From: Pelodera strongyloides
Taxonomy: Eukaryota; Nematoda; Chromadorea; Rhabditida; Rhabditidae
Direction: 5' to 3'
DNA length: 64,000 nt
Assembly: GCA_036852015.1 (NCBI GenBank)
Contig: JAANDG010000640.1
Location: forward strand, 17,403 to 81,402
The position numbers and the translations under genes are program-made. The notes beneath the pieces were generated by a model that saw only the letters and a program-made list of their open reading frames with translations, was not told the origin of the DNA and searched no databases. Positions 16,660-27,618 of the stretch are shown here, one piece after another. Within the stretch, counting starts at the first letter, position 1, and each line of letters begins with the position of its first letter.

Positions 16660-16745
16660 GAGAATTCTTTAGTTTTTAGGAGAATATAGGAGTTTATTCT
16701 TTAGTTTTTAGGAGAACATTTAAATAGGAGAATTCTTTAGTTTTT
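16660..16745. repeat. Short tandem repeat, TTCTTTAGTTTTTAGGAGAA unit
   Basis: Three near-copies of a 20-bp unit (at about 16665, 16697 and 16733) separated by variable AT-rich spacers. Confidence 0.75.
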
Positions 16746-16908
16746 TTCGCTAAGAAAACGATTAATGTTGGGTTCACAATTGCTAATTTTGGTTGTCATT
16801 TTAATTTTTTTATACGTGAATATCATCACATTCACCACATCAGTTTTCCCAATTTGTCAAACAGCTCTTTCTCTCATCCAAGCATTTCTCTATACTTTCA
16901 TTTATTAA

Positions 16909-16910
<2 letters not shown>

Positions 16911-17007
<97 letters not shown>
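16911..17007. repeat. (TA)n microsatellite
   Basis: An almost pure run of about 95 bp of alternating TA, ending in TATATATTTG. It creates the artificial Tyr-Ile reading frames seen here. It lies about 240 bp upstream of the KCTD start codon. Confidence 0.97.
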
Positions 17008-17246
17008 TTGTATGTTTTCTTTTCTTCCATATATTATAGTTTTATTTTTACTCTACTAATGACTAATTGCTTTATTAATTTTTTCGTGACTCATCGATCA
17101 ACCACCAATCACCTATCAATTATAACGCATAAGAGGTTGAAAGACCAATATGTGGAGTGCAGTTGTGTCATACTTATAACGAAACACCTCTATGTATACT
17201 GTTGTAATCGTACAATTTTTACTAAAAAAAAATCATTTTTGTGCAG

Positions 17247-20200
17247 ATGTCAAAGACTCGGGCTTCCGTGCAGCATCTTCCAAACTGCCGTCACTCCGAA
17301 GAAAATGTGCTCCACGTCAAAGGAAGCAGTGTTCAGGTGAGAAAATATTTATCGATTCACAATTCTATGGGCGTTTTTGTTTGCATTCATCTTTATTACA
17401 TGCCAGAGCAATCAGTGACTGAGTCGAGCCTAGATTTCACGGCACGCTTTTTGCCGCCTCGTTATCGTTGAGTAAGCGGCTTGCAAACTACTTTATGCAT
17501 ATAATTCTGTCACTTCCCTAAGTTAAAGCATTGTCAGATAAAATTCTTATGATGCTTAATTCAGCATTTTTTGTAGTTTATTGCGTGCGAACCTTTTGTG
17601 TTACACGATTCATTTTGTTCTAATAGACACTTCAATTGACTCCTACCAACACACCTTGGTTTTCTATTCATGCTAATATATGAGGCATAATAATATAATA
17701 TTATGTATAGTCATTTTTATGCGAACGTGTTTATTAGATGGAGCAACCTGACATCGAACTTCATCACGGAACGGAAATTGTGCATTTGAATGTTGGTGGA
17801 ACTCGCTACAGTACACTTTACGAAACGCTCGCCACCGCCAATTCACCCTTCTTCCAGCATTTTGTCAGGTAATATTCAATAAGGCCAATTCACCCTTCTT
17901 CCAGCATTTTGTCAGGTAATATTCAATTCCACTACATCCAACCGCTTTGCTAAAGAACAGTCCATTCAGTTTCTTGATCGTTTACCATCAGCGGGCCTCT
18001 GGAAATTCATGTTCTCGCTTCTGTTTTAAAAGTGCGATCCATGAAATGGACATTCCTGAACAGCTGTTGACATCCCGATCCCAATTTAAGTAGACGCGCA
18101 TATTCACCCTATGTACAGCGTTTATAATTGCTGAATAAGGCTCATAGTTCGGACAGTAGAGTACCCATAACTCTCACTAAATGGCGCGTATTGGATCTCG
18201 CAATTTTTGGCTCCGGGTCACTGCACGAATTCAAGAATCACAATCACCAAAGAACATATATCACTCAATAAATCAAAACATATAACCCCTATTAAATTAA
18301 ACCCCTATTAAATTGACACTCCTACCCTCTGCCTTGACAGCGAGCGGTCGTGTGTCCACCAAAATGATCTGTCCTAATGATCAGACCCCTATTTCTCGTC
18401 CCGATATTTCTATTCGACAAACAATCACCGAATTATTCACTGATCTGAAGGCCTTCATTCGAGAAGAACTCAAGGAATCATTCCGCCGTACTGAACTCAA
18501 GAATCAATTCGTCGTACTCAACGTGGAGGAGAGCAAAAGGGTGAGTTATGACTTTGATATTGTTTCCAAGATCATGTCTTTGTCGAATAACTCACCCGGC
18601 TCGTTTCACATTCTGGGCCGTATAGGCAAATTCCGCAATAATTTTATTCGCCCCATCATTTGCTGTATGAATCCCGGCTGCCGCCTTCCCTATTTTAAGG
18701 AACTATCTACGAAGCTCAAGAACATCCCAGAACTCTCTCACATCATGGTTCGTCGTGCCGAAACACCGCAGCAACGTCACGAAGGATTTCTTCGTCGTCA
18801 AGCTGCACGAGCACAGGCAGAGGTCAAAGTCCAACCAGAATCCTCAGCTGAGTTGCCTATGACCCCACAGGCAATTGAACAACCTCGACAGGAAATAAAT
18901 GAGCAATTGCCCCCGCCCAATTTATCACCCGAAGTGACACCGCAGTTATCCTCCCCTCAGGTGCTCGTAAATGAGGCAATTGCCGATACCGAACAATTGC
19001 CGTCAGCTGACCCAATGTTAGACATTATTGCTTGTATTGCACAAACATTAACAAAACCGTTAGATAAGAAATCTAAATGCAGATGTTATAAAGTTTCGGA
19101 AAAATGAATGAATAATAGATAATTTATATAATTTATTCTTTATAGTAATACGTATGATCTTTATGATAATGGATATTAGTTTGGACCCTTGTTAGTAGGA
19201 ACTGTTGTGAAGCCGTTCGTCTTAGGGTATCCTTTTGATTGCATATGTTTATATGTGTGTGCATCAATAAACTATCTTATCTTATATAAACATATAACCC
19301 CTAGTAAATTACGCACAGCACTGAAACGCGGTCGTACATACCTATGTTATAATTTCTTAATTTTTCAGAATGTAAAATTATGTACACCCACCTTTTGACA
19401 CTAACGTTTTAACACAGCACCCAATTTCTAAGTTTCCTTTTAAAACTGTTCAACAATTAATTGAATTCCAGGGTCGATGCTCGCAGTGGAAAGATTATAA
19501 GATACAACAAGAACATAATCGTAAGCGTTTACAAATTTACTTACTTTTCCACTATTGAAATGTTCCACCTTTCCATAATTTTGTACAAATTCTACGGTAG
19601 TTGAGATCGAAGCCTTTAGATCAAACAAATATATTAATTCCGCTGACTGCTGATTTCGAACAACTGGTCCTTACTGAAAATCACACTTGCTTAAAACTCA
19701 CAAATTTTATTTTCTGTTTTTCTATGTAAAGAACTATTTAGCTTTAGCGTGAATAACGTTAGTGATTTTTATACTATCCTCAGTTGAATTCCGGTGTCAC
19801 AACAATGACCACACAATTTGCCTTTTGATTGTGTACATTGAATGTAACCAATAAATCTTTATAAATTAGAACCATCCAACTAACAAAATGCAATCTCAAA
19901 AAATCAGTAAGGATCAGTTGTTCATTCCCTTGTGCTACCTATTCTAGTCCATTATTCTAGCCTTGAATACAGGTAATTATAGCATGTCTTGATGATGCCG
20001 AAAGGTGAAACGACGACAGCAAAAAGATTTGGTTCTATATCTGTCAATCTGTCTTTACGGGAGTCATACTAAGCTCGAAGATTCTACCTTTTATATACAG
20101 TTTTCTTCCCCCAAATAGAGCACGCGTCCAATAAACGTCTCAAAAGAGCCAATATATTTTTTTGGATTTGTGTCATCTCTCTATAAGCTTCAATAGCTCT

Positions 20201-20748
20201 TCTTTCAGGACGACGGAACGGGAGCCATTTTCGTGAACAGGGACGGTTCAAACTTTGCTCACGTTCTCCAGTACATGCGTGACGGAAAGAACACAGTTCT
20301 CCCCCAATCAATCGATAGATTGCGGGTCATTGCGGTTAGTGAGGTTATTATGACCATTAATCTCACGCATCAGAAATCCTGCAGAGTAGTCGAATGGCCA
20401 GCTCCTCCGGGCGTAAACATACATAGGCTTGGGTGGAATGCCAGGTGGAGCAGCGAAATATATCTTATCTTTCTGGATTTTAGAGAGAAGCGCGCTTCTT
20501 TGCCATGGAGGGTCTGATGAGAATGTGCGAGGATCTCCTAGCAGTTGAAGAGAATCGAACCGACGACACCAACAAAATACTCGAGGATATTTATTCACAG
20601 GTTAGTTGTGAAGACAAACGGCTTTATTTTGGCCTAAACAGGCTAATCCCATTCCCTTATACATATTTGGTTTATCCTTTCATGGATGTTAACTTTGCAG
20701 AGATTTTTCACAGAGAAGTTGCATTACATTGTAGTAAGACATAAGTAG
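17247..20748 (+). CDS. KCTD-type BTB/T1 domain protein
   Basis: A small potassium-channel-tetramerisation-domain protein. Members usually assemble as pentamers and act as adaptors for Cullin-3 ligases or GPCR signalling; which applies here is unknown. Exons: 17247-17336, 17738-17863 or 17868, 20209-20334, 20484-20600, 20701-20748, about 168 residues. The BTB core is clear: IVHLNVGGTRYSTLYETL, then GAIFVNRDGSNFAHVLQYMRDG, then VLPQSIDRLRVIAREARFFAMEGL. An ATG follows directly after the 3' splice site tttttgtgcag. The obvious donor of exon 2 (CAG/gtaata at 17868) leaves the wrong phase for exon 3; a weaker donor five bases earlier (gtcagg) restores it, or a microexon was missed. AATAAA lies near 20811. 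Confidence 0.8.
17837..17927 (+). repeat. Tandem duplication of exon end plus splice donor
   Basis: A 44-bp block (17837-17880) that includes the last 32 bases of KCTD exon 2 and its gtaata donor is repeated exactly at 17884-17927 after the spacer AAG. Reading through the first copy meets an in-frame TAA, so the second copy cannot extend the protein. Confidence 0.95.
18276..19311 (+). mobile_element. LINE-like retroposon insertion in KCTD intron 2
   Basis: A 24-bp direct repeat with one mismatch (AAACATATAACCCCTA.TAAATTA) brackets the segment at 18276-18299 and 19288-19311, as a target-site duplication would. The insert is about 988 bp, carries one plus-strand open frame, and ends in CAATAAACTATCTTATCTTAT, a short-repeat 3' tail typical of non-LTR elements. 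There is no reverse transcriptase frame, so it is either a truncated or a non-autonomous element. It is in the same orientation as the host gene. Confidence 0.72.
18364..19107 (+). CDS. Retroposon ORF1-like protein
   Basis: An intact 247-codon frame from ATG (18364) to TGA. Residues about 80-150 read like the nucleic-acid-binding region of LINE ORF1-type proteins: a short LGRIGKFRNNFIRPI stretch, then helix-forming residues, then VRRAETPQQRHEGFLRRQAA. This resembles the RPD.TPEER-like segments of other elements. An early segment is charged and helical (TDLKAFIREELKESFRRTE). The C-terminal third is rich in Pro, Gln and Glu. No zinc knuckle or enzyme motif is seen. The open state suggests a recent insertion. 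It could instead be a family of single-ORF repeats. The product name is inferred from pattern only. Confidence 0.5.
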   Translation: MICPNDQTPISRPDISIRQTITELFTDLKAFIREELKESFRRTELKNQFVVLNVEESKRVSYDFDIVSKIMSLSNNSPGSFHILGRIGKFRNNFIRPIICCMNPGCRLPYFKELSTKLKNIPELSHIMVRRAETPQQRHEGFLRRQAARAQAEVKVQPESSAELPMTPQAIEQPRQEINEQLPPPNLSPEVTPQLSSPQVLVNEAIADTEQLPSADPMLDIIACIAQTLTKPLDKKSKCRCYKVSEK

Positions 20749-22777
20749 TGGTGGGATCTGGTGATGTCTATTTCATTTATATTCTTTATTTGCCCTTTTA
20801 TAATGTTGTAAATAAACTTTCTATATAGGTAGTATATGTAGGAGGCCCTGTGAGTACATTTCATCAACAGGGTCGTTTCCTCATTTCAGATGCGACAACT
20901 GAACACCTCAATGTCGTATTCGACATTCCGATCGGCTCACTGATACTCCGTCTGTTCAACAGTTACATCCGCCTTATAATCCGTCAACGTATTGCTCAAA
21001 GAACCAATATCTCACACAAAGAGATAACATATTAACACACTCTGACTACAATTAATAACTTTAATAACTAATGGCTCTATAGTTTTGGCATATTCTGCTA
21101 CCGGCTCCGTTTGATTCACCGTTTGTTCCATACCACTAAAATTAATGCAGCAAGATAGCAAAGCCGAAGCTATGTTTCTCAATTTAAATGCAAAACATTC
21201 CAAATCAAACATTTTATCTTTTTTTAGACATTTGTTGTTTAATAATGTTTTACAAGACTATTTCTCATTAAATAAATCTATGCTTTAACTATTTTTTATA
21301 CATACGTGGTTTTTTAACTGTAAAATACGAAACCATAGGTATGCTGCTGTTATGGATTGATGCATACAGTTGCAGGACACACAACGGATACATATTTTCT
21401 TTAAGGACACAAAATACCCTTTCCTATGGAGTCTATAACCTCCCGGCATAAGTCGATGGTCATAACGTTGTTCTGGCAGACAGGCGGAATGTAGCATGGA
21501 GTAAACAAGTATGAGTGATAAAACACATTCGAGACGCACAGACATCCTCCCTTTTCACTGTCTGTTCACCTCTCAATCTGCCCTCAAGGGGGCTTTCCAC
21601 TACATCGCGTAAACAACTCGTTCACAGTCAATACTACTTACATATGGGCAGTTAGTATGTTTCTTCTTTGAAATGTCACCACTGTTCTTTCTTTTTTTAA
21701 GCAACCCTTTGTTTCCTCATATCTTTAAACTTGAGAATTAGAGTGTTTTTCAGAATAATCCATGAGCAACTTATGATGGTGCTTTTAAAAAATAAAGTAG
21801 AGTTCAAACAACTTAAAAATCGTAGGTCGGTATTAATGAAGGCTTGCTGTCAAATTTGAACAATTATTTACAGAATACTGCTTGTGGAACACTTGTTCAT
21901 CATATATCATATTTTTTGTGATGCCCTTGTTATTGTTGTTTACAAAAAACGGATTGATTTTCTCCTATTTGATGCCTTTTTTCAACATTGCCGGGGTCTA
22001 CCCTTCCCCCCTCTACTGAGTACTCGCTCTCTATGCGTTCCTATGGTCGCTTAGGTGCTCAAGTCTGCCCCCATCTCTCGCCCTGCAAGTTTTTGCACAA
22101 CAACAAAATTGTTTTGCTCGTAAATTTTTTTCATCTAGAAATTTGAGTTGGGAGTAGTTACAAATTTGTTGAATATAATAACGAGTCTTTATTCCGAACC
22201 TTCCACCTACACGTTCTAACCAATCTGTAATAACCGTTTGTTTTCTTCCGTTGTTAGTTAAGGATTTCTACACCCAACAAGGTACTGATACAGCTTATCC
22301 ATTTTCATGTGAGATCGTATGTCCCCTTATTTTTTAATGAAATTGCATGAACCTGACGTAATGTTCTACGTAAGAATCAAGTCACTTTTTTGAACTTAGT
22401 ATCATAGTGGCCTTATTGTTGTACATAATTAATGTATTGATAGAAATTCTCGGCAAATAGCACATAGAGACTCGTTTTTAGTGTCAAAAAGTTGCTTTTC
22501 TCGAATCATTCGACAAAAAATGTCTGCTCCTTTCCGTCACGTAGTGCTCTGTTTCCCTGCTCTCCCTCTCCCAACAAACCCGGAAGTTTCTGAACAAAAA
22601 TTGTTATTTTCCTTTCTCGCTCGTCTATGAGAACATTAAGATGTTCCACTAATATGACATGATCGTATATGTTTTCCCTTAGTAATTATTAAGTTAGAAA
22701 GTAACATAGTTCGTTTCTTTATGCGTTACACTAGGGATTGTTGTCATATTTGCTTTATAATATATGTTTCAGGAAGA
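20749..22777. other. Intergenic between KCTD gene and pcca-1
   Basis: About 2 kb with the KCTD polyadenylation signal near 20811 and the pcca-1 promoter region. Two C-rich pyrimidine patches (about 21998-22080 and 22530-22620) interrupt AT-rich DNA. Short open frames at 20850-21035 (+) and 21285-21545 (-) have no splice or family support. Confidence 0.4.
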
Positions 22778-25700
22778 ATGAGATTGCTCGCAGTGCCCAT
22801 ATGCAGGGCCTTGACAGGGAATTCTGTTAGGATGCTCTCCGCTTCCTCTCAGATGAAAAAGTAAAACTTTATGTAAATCGCGGAATGTCGATAATAGTAA
22901 CTAGTATAGAAGCACTGATAAAAAAATAGTACCGTGCAGTGAAAATAACAACACCTATACTCTAGTACTTACTAGAACATCACGAAATTCCCCAATACTC
23001 GTCTATGTGTTACCACGTCCCCGAATTTACTCCTACCACGTCAACGAACAACAAGCAGAGTGAAACGTCTCCACCATTTCAGAACAGTGGACCTACGTGA
23101 GGCGCGAGAAATCTATGTCACCGACCCAATCGACCCATCTGAGCCGAAATTCGACAAGATTCTCATCGCCAACCGAGGAGAAATTGCATGTCGTGTGATC
23201 AAGACTGCTCGTGCAATGGGCATCAAAACAGTTGCCGTTCATTCGGACGTTGACAGTAACTCACTCCACGTCAAGGTAAACAAAAATTTCCGCAGCTACA
23301 AGAAGACCTGAAAATCATTAAACCATTAACAAATACATATATATATTTCAAATTCAGCTCGCCGACGAAGCTGTGTGCGTCGGCACTGCGCGCACATCGG
23401 ATTCCTACCTTCGATCTGATAGAATTCTTGAGGCTGTGAAGTCCACAGGAGCGCAGGCGGTAGGCTTTACTATGAAAAAGGCTTATTGTATTTCAAAATG
23501 CGATAACTTCTCCACCCTCTTTGCTAGCCAGCAAAAAATTATCTTTTTCTGACTTCTGAAATTTGTGATGAAAAAATTACTCTAAAGTAACTCATCGTAC
23601 GAGGGTGGTCGTAATGGAAGGCAAGAGGCAAATCTGTGTTCTGTTAATTAATAGGTTTACTTAATTAGGTCCATCCCGGTTATGGTTTTCTCTCCGAAAA
23701 CACGAAGTTCGCAGCAGAGTTGGAGAAAGTTGGAGTGAAGTTCATCGGACCGAATTCAAAGGCCATTCTGGATATGGGAGATAAAATCCATTCAAAGAAG
23801 CTTGCCACTGCGGCGAAGGTAAGTGAAAATTTCCCATATATCTCAGAATATCTTATTATATAAAGTTGGGAGCTTTGTTGGCTTGTTTGATTCTCTCAGG
23901 AAGTAAGATTGATTGAGTAGTTCAGGCTCCCATGGTGCACTGAGCCTTCTCACATCTAGAGCCCCGCACGGGAAGAGAGGAATAGAATAATCTCTGACCT
24001 AATTTTTTTGAAAAACTTTTAAATCCACGTTTCACACGCTTCCGTGTGTCTTTATTCTACTCTTATTTTAGAAAAGTTGCTTTTTACTTTGGCGTAAAAG
24101 TGTAGACGATTCGAGACAACGCTGCAATTGGCCGAATGCCAGCCTACTTTTTCAACATACCATAAATAATCAGATACATAGTTTTATTGCAAGTAGTGAA
24201 TGATGGACATTATCACCTCATGCCAGTTGAGCTCTTAGGTTAATATGATCCCTGGATTTGATGGCGAGATTGCTGACGATGATATGTGCGTGAAAGTGGC
24301 CAACGAAATTGGTTATCCAGTTATGATCAAGGCATCGGCAGGAGGAGGTGGAAAGGGACTAAGAATCGCATGGAATGACAAGGTAGCTCAGTTGCAACAC
24401 AACAGTTTTCGTTTCTGAATGTCAGATTCCTTATTGCCTTAATTGAAACGGGATTTGTAGATTGGAACTACGGTCAGTAAAATATGTATCAGCTTAAAAG
24501 TTAAAAGTTCAGGAAGCACGCGATGGATTCCGATTGTCCAAACAGGAGGCCAAGTCTTCCTTTGGTGACGATCGAATGTTGGTGGAGAAGTTCATCGACA
24601 ATCCGAGACACATTGAGATGCAAGTCGGTGAAAAAAGAAATACGATTCTAAAAATGAGCAAGCGTTTGAAGTAGGTAGTGTGAGAGCCTTATGCACGGCT
24701 ATGGATGCTCGTTTAGGTTCTCTGCGACAAGCATGGAAACGCAGTATGGCTGAATGAGCGTGAGTGCTCAATCCAACGTCGTAACCAGAAAGTAATCGAG
24801 GAAGCACCATCTTGTTTTGTGCCTCCAGAAATGAGAGAGCGAATGGGAGCACAGGGTTAGCCACTTTTGCCAAAGTACTATGAACTTCAAATTAACTAAA
24901 TTGTGTTAAGAAACCGTGTCTATATACCTGGCCATATAGAATACCAATTTAAATAAGTGATCATTTTCAGCTGTGCAACTGGCAAAGGCTGTTGGTTATG
25001 ACAGTGCAGGAACCGTCGAATACCTTGTCGATTCTAAACGAAACTTCTACTTTTTGGAGATGAACACTCGATTGCAGGCACGCACCTTTTCCAATATAAC
25101 TGGACTAACTTTACTTTCAGAGCTGCATCATCGATTCGGTAATCTGGGTCTGCCACGGAACCGTGCAGTGTCCCAGCCATTATCATACCTTGTGGATGTT
25201 CGTTGTAAAATACAAGTAAGAGTGCTAGGTTTTAGGTGGAGCACCCAATTACCGAATGTATCACCGGAATTGACATTGTTCAACAAATGATCCGAGTCTC
25301 CTACGGACACAAGCTCAATGTGCAGCAGAAGGACATCCCAATCAACGGATGGGCGTTCGAAAGCAGAGTATATGCTGAGGATCCTTACAAGGTGAATAGA
25401 TAAGAGCACCAAACATTGAACATCTCTTGGCAGTATGTGAACAAGAAACAAGACATAATTCCTACCAAGCAAAGTTCCTACATTTTATTGAACAGTTTCT
25501 CAAACAAACGTATTTCAGGGATTCGGTCTCCCCTCAGTTGGTCGCCTCCATAGATACGTCGAACCATCTGGAGCAGGAGTCCGTTGTGATTCCGGTATTC
25601 GAGAGGGATCTGAGATCTCAATTTACTACGATCCACTCATTTGTAAACTTGTCACTCATGGAAATGACCGAACTCAGGCCTTGGATAGAATGAGGGATGC

Positions 25701-27618
25701 GTTGGACAATTATGTCATCAGGTACTTCTATTTTCCAAAAGAACTTTCAACTGCCCATTTCTATTCGTCCCGAGCAAAACATGGCTTGGGACCCTAGAAT
25801 GGACCGGATGGCGCAAAGCAGATGACCCTGAGCGCATACGAGGACCGGTTCCTTTTTTGCGTTAAAGAAAAATGATACAACGGGTGGCGCAAGAGAGACG
25901 CTCGATTAAAGCTTATAGTGAAATTAGACTGATTGGTATTTTACAGAGGAGTCACTCACAATATCCCCCTTCTTCGCGACATTGTTGAGGAGGACAGATT
26001 CCGCTCAGGAAATATAACCACCAAATATCTCCCTGAGACATATCCGGAAGGATTCAGAGGAGCAAAACTGACAGCGGAGGAAGAGGACACTGTACATATT
26101 ACTTACATATGTGCATAACTTTAAGAGGCTAAATTTTGTTTGATATTATTCAAAATGGTACGTTAAAAGCGCAAGACTCGCCCAAGACTAGCAAAAATCA
26201 CCCAAGCTCGTGTTTAAGCGATCCCATGAAAAACAACAAGTAACTGTCACTAAATATTCAGGTTATCGGAATCGCTACCGCATTGTATTGCCGTAAGGTT
26301 GCAAAGGCCAAGCAGATCATCAACCACACAAGACAGACAACAACTTGGAAGCACGCCTACAATCAGACCTACTTCTTTGTTGTTGAGCTACCTCCAGACT
26401 CGGAAGGCACAAAGAAAGCACCGGTTGAAGTGACAGTATTCTTCAAGGACGCAAACCAGGACAAGGCCAGAGTAAGTATCGAGCATTACGGTTGCACATA
26501 ATGCGCTTAAAAACGCAGCTACTGTTTCTGCCAAAGTCTAACCGTTTGGGCGACAGTAAAGCCAAATAGGGTTGTACATCTAATGCTGAAGTTTCACTTA
26601 CTAGCCATGCGATTCAAGCAAGACAGTCACTCAATTGGGAAACTTCTCAGTAACGAAGCATTATTCTGGCATTTTAGGTGATTGTGAATGGAAAGACGAT
26701 TTCCATCGATGGTAATATGAACATGGCACAGCCGTGCATTCACCTCAATGCCAATGGCGATGATGTCACCACTCAGATTGTGTCGAAGCGAGCAGGAGAA
26801 ATCACCGTACTCTACAAAGGAACTCAATTCAAAGTAGGCCATGTTAAAACTTAGTATGGTTGTTCTGCTTTGCCATACAAACATACAGTTCGAGTCACAG
26901 GCGAAGTAACGAACTAAAAACACCGTGGGATGTGTCCAAGTCTTACTAAGCCGTAACTATTTTTAGGTCAAAGTTATGCCCGAGCAAGCCTACGAATACT
27001 TGCAGTATATGAAGGAGAAGCCTGAGGTTCGTGACTTCCAATGTTATGTAAGCTTCAGCACACGACAGTTCTATTTTTTTTCTATGTATTTGTCAATCTA
27101 TTTGGTTTTCAGCTGGACTTGTCTATGGTCGTCATTTCTCCTATGCCAGGAGCCATCAAGAACGTCAACGTCAAGGTGTAATTTTTTAAGACGAACTGAT
27201 GTCTTTTTTTGGGAATTACATGCATCGTTCCTATGTAATTCACTATTTGTTGGTGCAAAATGCAGCATGCTGAGGAAATTTTTTTATCGTAATTCAGTAG
27301 TGATCTTTATAGGTAGGAGATCTTGTGGGCGAGGGACAGGAATTGGTTGTTATGGAGGCAATGAAAATGCAGAACTCACTCAATGCTGCAAAGACTGGAA
27401 AGGTAAGTTTCCATTTATGCTAAAAAAGTAGAATTCCTTCTGGGAATCTCTTTTTATGCTAAGTGCCATGAAACATAGTACGAATGTGGTTTTTGAAGTA
27501 AGGGTTTCTCACCTTATCCTGTGTATAACTACATTGGTGACTCGTTTAGGTGAAGGCCGTCAACGTGAAAGTCGGAGACACTGTAGATGAAGGCGTGGTG
27601 CTTGTAGAACTCGAGTGA
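22778..27618 (+). CDS. pcca-1: Propionyl-C​oA carboxylase alpha chain, mitochondrial
   Basis: Biotin-dependent subunit that, with the beta chain, converts propionyl-CoA to methylmalonyl-CoA in mitochondria. Seventeen exons: 22778-22860, 23083-23275, 23358-23459, 23669-23818, 24239-24382, 24513-24623, 24717-24855, 24971-25077, 25236-25391, 25519-25721, 25947-26091, 26262-26471, 26678-26833, 26967-27047, 27113-27175, 27313-27402, 27550-27618. They encode 733 residues. The first 28 residues look like a transit peptide. Biotin carboxylase follows ([15 protein letters not shown], then the ATP-grasp loop ASAGGGGKG, then [13 protein letters not shown]). The BT linker comes next and then the biotinyl domain with EAMKMQN; Lys699 is the biotin site. 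Intron 8 has a GC donor. AATAAA lies at 27992-27997. A 3' splice site ends five bases before the ATG. Confidence 0.97.

Larger units (their letters stand above)
13899..17246. other. Divergent intergenic region between lim-4 and KCTD gene
   Basis: About 3.3 kb expected to hold both promoters. Next to lim-4 (14040-14120) is a purine-rich GAGA-like stretch containing CTCTTTATAGAG. A pyrimidine-rich tract lies at about 15598-15691. Weak minus-strand frames at 15120-15323 and 15934-16131 lack convincing exon structure. Simple repeats occupy 16660-16745 and 16911-17007. No gene is called. Confidence 0.4.

Noticed and set aside
16854..17340. Long Tyr-Ile repeat reading frames
   Set aside because: They are translations of the (TA)n microsatellite.
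20850..21035. 61-codon plus-strand frame after the KCTD gene
   Set aside because: It lies beyond the KCTD stop and polyadenylation signal and has no 3' splice site in a fitting phase.
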